In this document: positions 43,304-54,000 of the stretch, in pieces
Numbering within the stretch: the stretch's first letter is position 1
How the letters are laid out: each line of letters starts with the position of its first letter
Source of the DNA: an uncultured Isosphaeraceae bacterium
Lineage (GTDB): Bacteria > Planctomycetota > Planctomycetia > Isosphaerales > Isosphaeraceae
Direction: 5' to 3'
Length of the DNA: 64,000 nt
NCBI GenBank assembly: GCA_945957605.1
Contig: CAMFLR010000012.1
Span: forward strand, 1-64,000
Notes under the pieces: generated by a model
The model's input: only the letters and a program-made list of their open reading frames with translations
Told to the model about the DNA's origin: nothing
Databases searched by the model: none
Translations under genes and position numbers: made by a program

Positions 43304-44890
43304 ATGGGCGTCCAGAAACCACACTTAATTGCACTGGCGCGGTCTTGGCCAAGACTGCGTCTCGGAGCATTGATTCTGCTCGTGGCGCTGGTCGCGCTCG
43401 TTTTCGGCGGAATAAGGGGAATCTCCCAGCTCAGGCAGCGATACCGTGTCAATCAGGCCGTCGAATTCGCTCAGACGGCGGGCCCCGGTTCCAATTGGTG
43501 GCTCAATACAATCGATTTTGCCATAGACGACAACTATCGTGCCCTCCTGAGCGACCGGGAACGCGTATTCGAAATTCTCATCCGATCCGCCGTGGATGAT
43601 CCCGAAGAAGCTCGTCGAGTACATTCCGTGCAAACAATTCGAGTGATCCTGGGCCCTCGCGGATCATCCACGTTGCGAAAGCGCGGCCTGAATTGGGCGA
43701 TCGGTGAGTTGGCAGAGGCTCGACTCTCGCCCGCCGTCGAAACCGAGCTGGCCACCGCTATCGCCGAATGGGCTAGGATCGAGGGCCTCAATTCAACGCA
43801 ACGAAGCGTGATTCTGTCGAAATCGAAGAGTGCGTCGCCTGCGCTCTTACGGGCGTGGGCACACGTTCTGACGACTATCGGCGGCCGCGAGGAGATGGAG
43901 TTTCTCATCAGCATCGGCGACACTCACGATCCCACGTTGCTCCTCGCAGTTCACTTCTCGGCGCTCAGAGGAAGTTGCTGGCCACCGCTTTTGCCGGCTT
44001 TGAAACGTTGGCTCGACGATCCGATGGTTGCTCCCCACGCGCTCAAATACTCGCTTCTCTCGCACAGTTCCGAAGGCCGAAAGCTCCTGCTCGCGTATGC
44101 CATCGCCGCTAATCATCCTGCGAAACTCCGACAGCGAGCCGTCGAGGGGCTTCAAGAGACGATCCCCGGAACCAAGCTTCTGTTGGACGCGATTGAAACC
44201 CCCAACTTCCGCGAAAGCCTCGCAAACAACATCGGCGGCGACCCCCGCGCGAAATTCCAGGCCGCGCTGGCGAAGCTCGAAGAACGCAACGGAAAGGAAT
44301 TCTGGTCGGAACTGATTGGAGCAGTTGATTCACAATATCCGAACCAACTTCCGTCGCCGACGACGGACATCGAAAAAGCCGTGAACAAAGCGGGGAGTCG
44401 CGCTCGACAAGAAAGCAGCGAACAAGCCCTGCGCTGTCTGAAATGGATCACCGGTCGGACCGACCTTCAGACCCAAACCGACTGGCAAAGTTGGTACGTG
44501 ACAACTCGAACTTCTGCCTTGGCTCAGCGCGAGTTAGTCGCACTGGTTCTGAAGCACCCCGAGGCGCTCGGCCAGGTCGCAATCCTCCGGCGCATCGTCC
44601 CGCACCACCTCGGCGAGCTGCCGGCCGATTGCATCCCGCTCTACGAACAGATGGCCCGAAACGGCCCGCCCGCGTCGCAGTACTGGGCGTGCATGGCTCT
44701 CCTCCACTACACGCCCAAAACCGATGTAACGCCGCTTGTGATCAATTTGCTCAGCCAGGAACAACGAGACAACAGCGCGAAGACAAGCTCAGGGCTGCTT
44801 GATCTACTCAAACGGCGTTTTGCTGAGAACTTCTACTGGGACGTTCCGGCCTGGCGGGAATGGTGGGCGGAGCAAGATCGAAGACCGTAA
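43304..44890 (+). CDS. Membrane-anchored helical repeat protein
   Basis: This 528-residue protein has one N-terminal span (about residues 18-38) and a long all-helical body with HEAT/armadillo-like pairs (ALLRAWAHVLTTIGGREEMEFLISIGDT, HSSEGRKLLLAYAIAANHPAKLRQRAVEGL). No catalytic motif. It is divergent from the ExbBDD operon. Confidence 0.7.
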   Translation: MGVQKPHLIALARSWPRLRLGALILLVALVALVFGGIRGISQLRQRYRVNQAVEFAQTAGPGSNWWLNTIDFAIDDNYRALLSDRERVFEILIRSAVDDPEEARRVHSVQTIRVILGPRGSSTLRKRGLNWAIGELAEARLSPAVETELATAIAEWARIEGLNSTQRSVILSKSKSASPALLRAWAHVLTTIGGREEMEFLISIGDTHDPTLLLAVHFSALRGSCWPPLLPALKRWLDDPMVAPHALKYSLLSHSSEGRKLLLAYAIAANHPAKLRQRAVEGLQETIPGTKLLLDAIETPNFRESLANNIGGDPRAKFQAALAKLEERNGKEFWSELIGAVDSQYPNQLPSPTTDIEKAVNKAGSRARQESSEQALRCLKWITGRTDLQTQTDWQSWYVTTRTSALAQRELVALVLKHPEALGQVAILRRIVPHHLGELPADCIPLYEQMARNGPPASQYWACMALLHYTPKTDVTPLVINLLSQEQRDNSAKTSSGLLDLLKRRFAENFYWDVPAWREWWAEQDRRP

Positions 44891-44977
44891 TTCATTGGCT
44901 AATTCTCTCAATCCGTTCAAAGTTCGAGCAGATACATATAACGATGTAAAATAATTGGTAGCGCGAAGCGTTGACAT

Positions 44978-45466
44978 TCAAATCCGAGGACGCGCATACC
45001 ACCGCTCGACCGCGATGCGGACCTCCTTGCTTCCTGGCTCGCCAACGAGTTGCGTTATTTCATCGGCAGTTTTGTTCAGATGTAGTTCGAGATCCGTCTG
45101 GCTAATTACGACGTCATCGACCTTCATGGGAAGATTCAAGCGTAATGCCAACTTCGACGAGTACTCCGAAAAAATAGGGATTCCCGACCGAGGCTGAGTC
45201 GCGATCAAATACTTGAGTGCGAGGCGATTCCATTGGCCGCGATTCTCGAAAAGCTCGGTATCATCGTGATAGATATATGCGCTGACATAGCTATCCGATT
45301 GCCAGATGGGAATCGCCGGCTTTTTCGGCCGGCGGACTTCGAACCCCAATCCGCGCAGCTTGAACCCTTCTTCGCGAAGTAATCGCCAAAGGGCAGCGAC
45401 AGACTGCCCCTGACTTGGTTCCAGCACAACTTCGACAGATTGCACGACCGGAACAATGGGCTTCAT
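44978..45466 (-). CDS. Hypothetical protein
   Basis: This 162-residue soluble protein begins at ATG 45466 (MKPIVPVVQSVEVV), with GAGA six bases upstream. A GTG at 45505 overlaps the preceding stop (GTGA) and would add 13 residues, but lacks spacing for a ribosome binding site. Beta-rich, no recognised family. It follows the SnoaL-HTH gene and is probably cotranscribed. Confidence 0.6.
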   Translation of the reverse strand: MKPIVPVVQSVEVVLEPSQGQSVAALWRLLREEGFKLRGLGFEVRRPKKPAIPIWQSDSYVSAYIYHDDTELFENRGQWNRLALKYLIATQPRSGIPIFSEYSSKLALRLNLPMKVDDVVISQTDLELHLNKTADEITQLVGEPGSKEVRIAVERWYARPRI

Positions 45467-45501
45467 CGAATTTCTCAGATCGGTGTAAAGGGCGTCAGAC
45501 C

Positions 45502-46176
45502 TCACACCTTCGACTCGCGCCCTTCTTCAAAACGTGGCCCTTCACCCTTGAGCAACCACAACGGCCGAACCCCGGTCTTTTCGATGATTTCCAGCAGGAT
45601 TTCTCCCGGAACCGCCACTCCGGTTTCGTAGTTGTACCAGGTGCGGGGCGGCACGTTCAGAAAGCGTGCCATTTCGGGGCCGCCATCCTCCCCGAACAGG
45701 GCGATCCGAAGTTCCCGGAGCCTCGTGGCCAACGAACTGCGCGTGGTAGCGCTTCGCTCGCGATGTTCGTCGCTCCCTTCGCGAAGACGTTGCAGCAGCG
45801 CTTCCTGGTTCCAACTATCCCAGACTTCGACCATCTTGCCGTCGCGATAACGGTGCCAGGTCATCCCGTTGACTTGCACCGTTTGCCCGGTCGGCGCAAG
45901 GCCGAGCCCTTCACCGGTATGCGTACCCACAGCGCTCCAGCGAGTTACGACGTCATTGCCGTCCGAGACCATGTCCTCGACGGTCAGCGTGAGGTCGGGG
46001 ATCGCCGCGAGGAATTCGCCGCGGACTAGCTTGAATGGTTCGGCCCCGACAATGTCGCCCGATTCCATGTGCCCAACGCAGTTAGGGCAGACGACCTCCG
46101 CAAGAATGTCGTCACTTCGCTCGTTCCAGGCCTCGTTGAACCATCGTTGCGACAGGGTACGATTCGGGACGCTCAT
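45502..46176 (-). CDS. SnoaL-like domain fused to a phage-type HTH
   Basis: This 224-residue protein joins two domains. Residues about 1-125 are a SnoaL-like/ester cyclase fold (RWFNEAWNERSDDILAEVV, IPDLTLTVEDMVSDGNDVVTRWSAVGTHTG, VNGMTWHRYRDGKMVEVWDSWN). Residues about 150-215 form a CI/XRE-type helix-turn-helix ending RPLWLLKGEGPRF, characteristic of phage-repressor N-terminal domains. The start at 46176 has GAGG five bases upstream. The SnoaL fold could bind a small ligand and control DNA binding (inference). Confidence 0.75.
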   Translation of the reverse strand: MSVPNRTLSQRWFNEAWNERSDDILAEVVCPNCVGHMESGDIVGAEPFKLVRGEFLAAIPDLTLTVEDMVSDGNDVVTRWSAVGTHTGEGLGLAPTGQTVQVNGMTWHRYRDGKMVEVWDSWNQEALLQRLREGSDEHRERSATTRSSLATRLRELRIALFGEDGGPEMARFLNVPPRTWYNYETGVAVPGEILLEIIEKTGVRPLWLLKGEGPRFEEGRESKV

Positions 46177-46326
46177 ATCAACCTCGGGCGTTGGGGGGAT
46201 GACCGGGGACGCCCGATGATAGTCGAATTATTGGGAGACGCTAGAGGTTTGGAGGGTTAGCGTGGGCAAGTTCCCGCTCCCATTGGCGGCCGATCGCCAT
46301 GCGGCTGAGTCGTGTCGAAATAACAT

Positions 46327-46364
46327 GCGTTGAAAGCGCCGCCGCGTGGAGGCGCTTTCAACGC
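46327..46364 (-). terminator. Terminator-like hairpin downstream of the PEP-CTERM gene
   Basis: A 14-bp perfect stem (46327-46340 with 46351-46364; core GTTGAAAGCGCC/GGCGCTTTCAAC) lies ten bases beyond the PEP-CTERM stop. There is only a weak T-rich tail (GTTATTTCG). Confidence 0.65.
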
Positions 46365-46373
46365 GATTGTCAA

Positions 46374-47075
46374 TTAACTAATGCGACGTCGGCAAACCAT
46401 CGCGCCAAGGCCCGCCAGCACGGCGACGCCCGCAGAAATCACGGTCGAAGGCTCGGGTGTGCCGACGGTGGCGGCTCTCGTGGTCACAACGAGGCTGTTG
46501 TCGTCGACGAAGGCATCGAGGTCGTTTCCGGAGTGCCGGATGAATTCCATCGTGTAGGCGATGGTGCGTGTTCCGATCGGGATGGCAAAGCTACCGGTGA
46601 AGTTCTGCCATGCGCCGTTGTGCGAATCGGCCTCTGGGGTCGAAACCGAACTCAGGACGGTTGAGCTGCCGTCGAGGAAGCTCAAAGTCACACGAGCGTC
46701 GTCGCTGGGGGTGCCCTGGTTAAGCCCTTGCTCGAAGAAGCTGACACCGGCGACTGCTGTTCCGTTGTCGATCAGAGCGGCGGTAATCCCTTGAGTACCA
46801 ACCAGCGTAACATCTTGCGTTAAGGTTCCCGACGCTCCTGTGTGACCGTAGAAGTCGAAGGTGCCGGAGTTGGGATTGATTCCGGGATCGAAGCTTCCGC
46901 TGTCAACGCCTGGGTTAGACGTTCCCCCGACCGTCCAACCGGCGATGCTGCCCGCTTCCGCTCCTGGATTACTCAATAGGTTCGTGGTTGTGCCCGCCTG
47001 GGTGCGTCCCGCGGCTGCGCCTAACAAGATGCTCAAGATTGCTAGCTTCAGGGCCTTGCGCATTGATTTGGTCAT
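46374..47075 (-). CDS. PEP-CTERM exported protein
   Basis: This 233-residue protein has a signal peptide (about 1-25) and a C-terminal PEP-CTERM sorting signal: PEPSTVISAGVAVLAGLGAM followed by CRRR, which in exopolysaccharide-producing bacteria is processed by an exosortase. The body is beta-rich with Gly/Thr/Asn, typical of surface proteins (NLLSNPGAEAGSIAGWTVGG). ATG 47075 has GGAGAGG upstream, ruling out the longer frame to 47153. Confidence 0.85.
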   Translation of the reverse strand: MTKSMRKALKLAILSILLGAAAGRTQAGTTTNLLSNPGAEAGSIAGWTVGGTSNPGVDSGSFDPGINPNSGTFDFYGHTGASGTLTQDVTLVGTQGITAALIDNGTAVAGVSFFEQGLNQGTPSDDARVTLSFLDGSSTVLSSVSTPEADSHNGAWQNFTGSFAIPIGTRTIAYTMEFIRHSGNDLDAFVDDNSLVVTTRAATVGTPEPSTVISAGVAVLAGLGAMVCRRRIS

Positions 47076-48033
47076 AGGTCCTCTCCAAACAACCATGAAG
47101 ACTTGTCCCCGCAGCATCGTAAGAATGATGTTTAAGAACCACAACTTAATCATGGATGTTTTAATGGACGATGTTTCCCAAAATCATCGCTTATCGTAAA
47201 TATTTAAGTCTGTTCGAAAAATCGCGCGTGTCGGAATCGACGGCGTTGCAGGCAAAAACAGGGAAAATCCTGCAAATTCTCGACCGTAATCACGTAGGCG
47301 AAATCGCTAACTCTGCAGCAAAACAAGACAAAGAAAGCAATCAGAATGAGATCACGTAAGGACCGATCTCACTGTCATTTCGTGCGAGAGGAATCCGACT
47401 CAAATCTGCTTGATCATTGATATTACGTGATTTTTTATTGTCGAATTCTGTACTGGTTCCATCGAATTTGGATTCGTTGTGTCGACCGCACCACCAGCGC
47501 CATAGCCGCCGATTCCGATCGCAAGACGCCATTTTTGCGACGATCACAAAGTTGCGAGAATGGCGGAACTTCCTGGAAGTAGGGACATATCAATGTAGAT
47601 CATGAATGATGTCGAGCGAGCAGTGTTGCGACCACGCATGAAAGCGACTTCATGCGATGCTCTGGGGCAGGGTTTGGCGCTACTGTTAGCCGACGAGGAA
47701 AAGGTGACCTTATGCTGATCGCGCGTTTTATTTGAAGAAATAACAAATAAACACTAAATAGAGTCGGATTCTCGATTTGTGCGAAATTGAAAACGTCGCC
47801 ACTCATGTCCGTGTTTCGCTGCGACTTTTCACGTGATTGGTTGATGCGTTGTCGGCGTCTTACTCACCGTGAAGGGGCCTTGAGTTCAGCGCCGCGATCG
47901 CCAGGTTGGTTTCGCATCGACTGGATTTCTCCAGCGGACACGTGTATACTAACTACACTTCCAATCAGGTCCGTTTTCAGAGAAACCGCCCGCCAGTCAC
48001 TTTTGGTTTTCATTTAAGAGGACACACCCAGGG
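47076..48033. other. Long AT-richer intergenic region
   Basis: These 958 bases hold several short frames (the longest about 76 codons) with no recognisable product, and are more AT-rich than the flanks. A small palindrome GCATGAA-N6-TTCATGC lies near 47638. The uvrA promoter region is at the right end. Confidence 0.45.
47942..47958 (+). promoter_or_regulatory. Candidate promoter and operator of uvrA
   Basis: TATACT (47945-47950) fits a -10 hexamer about 85 bases before the uvrA start. It is embedded in the inverted repeat GTGTA-N7-TACAC (47942-47958), where a repressor could block the promoter. A good -35 hexamer is not seen. A link to SOS control is only a hypothesis; the motif does not match a LexA box I know. 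Confidence 0.4.
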
Positions 48034-51000
48034 ATGGCCACGACGGATATCCGCATCCGAGGCGCGCGCGAGCATAATCTCCGCGATGTGTCGCTCGACC
48101 TGCCTCGGGGTGCCCTGATTTGTTTCACGGGCGTGTCCGGCTCGGGAAAAAGCTCGCTCGCGTTCGACACGCTGTACGCCGAAGGACAAAGACGTTACGT
48201 CGAAAGCCTGTCGAGCTATGCACGCCAGTTTCTCGGGCAAATGCCCAAGCCCGAGGTCGATAAGATCGAAGGTTTGAGCCCGTCGATCTCGATCCAGCAA
48301 AAAACCGGCGGACGCAACCCGCGCAGTACCGTCGGCACGATCACCGAGATCAACGACTACTTGCGCGTGCTATACGCGAGGGTGGGGCAGGGGCACTGTC
48401 CCCAGTGCGGCCGGCCGGTTGCCGCGCAAACGCGCGAGCAGATCGTCGCCCGCATCGCCTCGATTCCCGAAGGGACGGCGTATTCAATCCTCGCCCCCGT
48501 CATTCGCGGCCAGAAGGGGGAATACAAGGATCTCTTCGAGGAACTTTCTCGCGCCGGTTATGTTCGCGCCCGCGTGAACGGCCAGGTCGTTTCGCTGACC
48601 GACCGCCTCGCGCTCGACCGCCAGACGAAGCACTTCATCGAAGTCGTGATCGACCGCCTGAAATCAGGCCCCGCTGTGCGGCCGAGGCTCGCGGAAGCGG
48701 TCGAGCAGGCTCTCAAGCTGGGTGAAGGGGCGGTCATCATTTCGGTCGAAGGGCAGCCCGATTTGCTGCTCTCGTCCGACTACGCCTGCAGTTCCTGCGG
48801 GATTAGCTTCGAGCCGCCCAGCCCGCAGCTTTTCAGCTTCAACAACCCGCAAGGGATGTGTCTGGCGTGCGACGGCCTGGGCGTGCGCCATGTGTTTGAT
48901 CCCGACCTGCTCGTCCCCAACCCCGCGCTTTCGCTCTGGGACGGGGCGGTTGAGATCATTGGACCCGTGAAGAAGATGGGCAAGTGGCGCCGTCATATGT
49001 TCGACAGCGTCGCGCGCAACCTGGAAAGCGACCCCGGCGGTCCGGCCAAGGGAACTCTGCTCAAAGGACCGTGGAAGAATCTCAGCCAGAAGTATCGCGA
49101 CGCGTGGCTGCACGGCCTGGGCGAACGGCTGATTATTGCGCACTGGAAAGGGCGCGGTAAGGCCTGGGCGCATTCGGAAAAATGGCCGGGAATCGCTACG
49201 GACTTGATGGAGAAGTACAAAGCGGCGGCCGGCGGTCCCACGAAGACGATGCTCGAGCCGTACCTCAAGAGCATGACGTGCCCCGACTGCGGCGGCACCC
49301 GGCTCAACCCGCGCGCTCGAAGCGTGCACGTCGGCGGCAAGAGCATGGTTGAGGTTGGCACGATGCCGATCGGCGAATGCTCGGGATTTTTCGACAAGCT
49401 CGCCGATGGCACGAGCGAATTTCCGCTCGATCCCCTCTCGCGCACGATCGCCGAAGAGTTGCTCAAGGAAATTCGCGGCCGACTCGGATTCTTGACGAAC
49501 GTCGGCCTCCACTACCTCTCGCTCGACCGCTCGGCCCCTACGCTTTCCGGCGGCGAAGCCCAGCGCATCAGACTGGCGAGTCAGGTCGGCGCGGGGCTCG
49601 TCGGCGTGCTCTACATCCTTGATGAGCCGTCGATCGGCCTCCACCCGCGCGACAACGACCGGCTCATCGCCACGCTGCAAAAGCTGCGCGACGTGGGAAA
49701 CACGGTGATCGTCGTCGAGCACGACGAAGACACGATGCGCGCGGCCGATCACCTCGTCGACTTCGGTCCCGGCCCCGGCGTGAAGGGGGGCGAATTGGTG
49801 GCGATGGGAACGATCGCCGACCTCGCCAAGGCCCCCGCCAGCCTGACTGGTCAGTACCTCTCGGGCGGGAAGTCGATCGCGATTCCGACCGATCGCAAAA
49901 AGCCTGGCGACAAGTCGCTGACGATCGTTGGCGCGCGGCAGCACAACTTGAAGGGGATCGACGTTACGATCCCGCTCGGCCTGTTCGTCTGCGTGACGGG
50001 CGTGTCGGGTTCGGGCAAAAGCTCGCTCGTCAATGATATTCTGCGCGATGCCCTGGCCCGCGACCTGAATGGTGCCCTCTCGGAACCTGGGCCGCACGAA
50101 CGGATCGACGGTGTTGATGCGCTCGACAAAGTCATCGACATCGATCAATCGCCGATTGGCCGCACCCCGCGCTCGAACCCGGCAACGTATATCAAACTGT
50201 TCGACCTGATTCGCGACCTCTATACTAAACTGCCCGAAGCCAAGGCGCGGGGATATCAGCCCGGCCGGTTTAGTTTCAACGTGCCGGGCGGGCGCTGCGA
50301 GGCGTGCCAGGGGAACGGCTCGAACCGGCTCGAAATGGATTTTCTGGCCGACGTTTGGGTGACCTGCCCCGTCTGCGAAGGAAAGCGGTTCAATCGCGAA
50401 ACGCAGCACGTTCGTTTCAAAGGCAAGAGCATTGCCGACGTCCTTGAAATGGACGTGCAGGAAGCGCTCGAACACTTCGCGAACGTCCCCAAAATCGCCG
50501 GCATGCTGCAAACCCTGCACGACGTCGGCCTCGACTATTTGAAGCTCGGTCAGGCCTCGCCCACACTTTCCGGCGGCGAGGCCCAGCGCATCAAGCTGGC
50601 GCGCGAGTTGGTCAAACGCGGCACCGGCCGGACGCTCTACATCCTCGACGAGCCGACCACCGGCCTGCACTTCGACGACGTTCGCAAGCTGCTCGGCGTG
50701 CTGCATGGCTTCACCGCGCTTGGCAACACGGTGGTGGTGATCGAGCATAATCTCGACGTCGTCAAAACTGCTGACTGGGTGATCGAACTTGGTCCCGAAG
50801 GGGGCGGCGGCGGCGGTCGGATTGTCGCTGAAGGGACGCCCGAGGTTATCGCCGCGCACAAGGAAAGCGCCACGGGGGCGGCCCTGAAGCGCGTGCTCGA
50901 ACCTCGGCCGGTTGTGAAAGCATCGAAAGCAAAATCGAAGAAGCCCGCGAAGCGAAAATCGTCAGAAATCGGCCTGGAATCGATCTCGATTCGCGGCGGT

Positions 51001-54000
51001 CGGCAGCACAACTTGAAGGGCGTAGACCTCGACATTCCGCGACACAAGATGACGGTGTGCAGCGGGCCAAGCGGTTCAGGCAAAAGCTCGCTGGCGATCG
51101 ACACGCTTTATGCCGAAGGCCAGCGTCGCTATGTCGAAAGCTTGTCGAGCTACGCCCGGCAGTTCCTTGCTCCTCTGCAAAAGCCCAAGGTCGACCAGAT
51201 TTCGGGGCTCTCGCCGGCGGTTTGCATCGAACAAAAAACGACGAGCAAGAGCCCACGTTCGACCGTCGGCACCGTCACCGAAATTCACGACTACTGGCGC
51301 ATTCTGTTCGCCCGCCTGGGACAGCCGCATTGCCCCAAGTGTGGCACGGCGATCGGCACGCAATCGGCCGATGAGATCGTCGAAAAGATTCTGCATTTGC
51401 CCGAAGGGTCGAAGATCTACGTCATGGCGCCGGTCGAACGGCGCGACAACGAAGATTACGCCGCGCTCTGGGACGAGCTTCGCGCCTCGGGCTTCAATCG
51501 AGTGCGGGTCGACGGCGTTTCGACCAGCCTCGACAAACCGCCCAAGCTCAGCCATCGCCGCAAGCATCAGGTCGAAGTGGTCATCGACCGCGCGGTCGTC
51601 CGGCGCTCGACGCGCTCGCGCCTGGCCGACTCGGTCGAAGCCGGTCTCGACCTCGGCAAGGGCGTGCTGCACGTCGCGCACGTCGGCGATGAGGCCAAGG
51701 AAGCGAAGTGGGTTGTCGATCGCTACAGCCAGCATCGCTCGTGCGATACTTGCGGGCGCAGTTTTGAAGAACTCTCGCCGCACAACTTCTCGTTCAATAG
51801 CCCGCTCGGCTGGTGCCCCGGCTGTGAAGGATTGGGCACGCAACAAGGCGCCAACCCCGCGACCTTGATCCCTGACATGCGGCTGTCGATGCGCGACGGC
51901 GCGGTGGTCGTTTGGCCGGATTTCCGCGAATTCCCTGAGTTCGCTCGCACGATTGGCGCGATGTGCGAGGCGCTTGGGATCGATCTCGATACGCCGTTTG
52001 AAGAGCTCGACGCCCGCCATCGCCGGATCATCCTCCACGGCGCGGGGGAAACCTGGTTCACCGTCCCGGCGACGAAGGATCAACCAAGTTTTTCTTATCA
52101 ATATAAAGGCTTGTTCCCGGCGATCGAGGAAGCCGCGCGAGTTTCGTTCCTCTATCGTTTCAAGCTGCAAGGAATGGTCGACGACGTCCCTTGCGCCTCG
52201 TGCATGGGCGCCCGGTTGCGTGACGACGCGGCGGCCGTGAAGTTCCGCGGATTCACGCTCGACCAGATCAACGGCTGGCCGCTGGGCCGAACGCTCGAAT
52301 TTGTCACCAAGCTCGACATGACCGAAGACGAGCGGCACATCGCCGGCGACCTCATTCGTGAGATTCGCGAACGGCTGCAATTTCTCAATGATGTCGGTCT
52401 CGATTACCTCAGTCTCGGTCGCGGTACCCCCACGCTCTCGGGCGGCGAAAGCCAGCGTATTCGGCTGGCGAGCCAGATCGGCAGCGGCCTGACCGGCGTG
52501 CTTTACGTGCTCGACGAACCGACGATCGGCCTCCATCCGCGCGACAATGCCCGACTCCTCGGCGCGCTCAAGCGATTGCGCGACCTGGGCAACACGCTCG
52601 TGCTCGTCGAGCACGATCGCGAGGTGATCGAAGCGGCCGATCATCTCGTCGACTTCGGCCCCGGCTCGGGCGATCTCGGCGGGCAGATCACCGCGGCCGG
52701 AACGCCGCGCGAGGTCGAGCTGCGCGATGAATCGCTCACCGGGCGCTATCTTGCGGGGCGCGCCGCCATACCGGTTCCCACAAATCGACGCTCCATTTTG
52801 CCCAACGGCCCCGCGATCACCGTACGCAACGCCCGGCACCATAATCTCAAGAATGTCGATGTGTCGTTCCCGCTCGGCGTGGTGACGGTCGTCACCGGCG
52901 TTTCGGGATCGGGCAAGAGTTCGCTCGTCGAGGATATTCTCTGGAAGGCCGCCGCCAAGAAGCTGCACCGCGCCCAAACGACGCCAGGCGCGCACGATAG
53001 CATCGAAGGGTTTGAGCATATCGATAAGGTGATCAGCGTCGATCAGGCGCCGCTCGGCGGCACGCCGACGTCGACGCCCGTCACCTATTCCGGCGCGTAC
53101 GATCTGATTCGCGAGCTGTTCGCCAAGATGCCCGAAGCGAAGGTGCGCGGGTACTCTCCGCGCCGGTTTAGCTTCAATCAAAAGGGTGGACGATGCGAGG
53201 CGTGCGAAGGGGCCGGGCAAAAACGGATCGAAATGCACTTCTTGCCCGATGTCTGGGTCACGTGCGACGCCTGCCATGGCCAACGCTTCACGCCCGAAAC
53301 GCTCGCAGTGAAGTTCCGCGGCAAAACAATCGCCGACGTGCTTAACATGAAGGTCGACGCGGCGCTCGAACTGTTCGCGAGCGTGCCCAAGATTCGCAAG
53401 GTGATGCAAACGCTGTCCGACGTCGGCCTGGGTTACCTCCCGCTCGGTCAGTCGGCCCCGACACTTTCCGGCGGCGAAGCCCAGCGCGTGAAGCTCGCAG
53501 CCGAACTCGCTCGCCCCGACACCGGCCGCACGCTTTACGTCCTCGACGAACCAACGACCGGCTTGCACCTCGACGACACGAAAAAGCTGCTCGCCGTTGT
53601 GCATCGTCTGGCCGATTTGGGTAACACGGTCGTCATCATCGAGCACAACCTCGAAGTGATCAAAACCGCCGACTGGCTGATTGACCTCGGTCCCGAGGCG
53701 GGCGGCAAGGGAGGCGAAATCGTCGCTGAAGGGCCGCCCGAAAAAATCGCCAACGAGAAGAAGAGCCTCACGGGTCGAATCTTGAAAGAAGTGCTCGCCG
53801 CCGGCCCACGCGAGGCTCGCACGAAGTTCGATCCCAAGAAGGCCGCGGCCAAACTGCTCGAAGCGGCCAAGGCCAGCGCGCCGGTGACGATTGAAACCAA
53901 TGCGGCCAAGTCTCCCTGGGAAATCGATGGCCGCAAGTGGCATACGAAGGATCGCGTCGGAGCGCGGTCGGGTCGGACTGGGCGGTGGGATGGCCGCATT

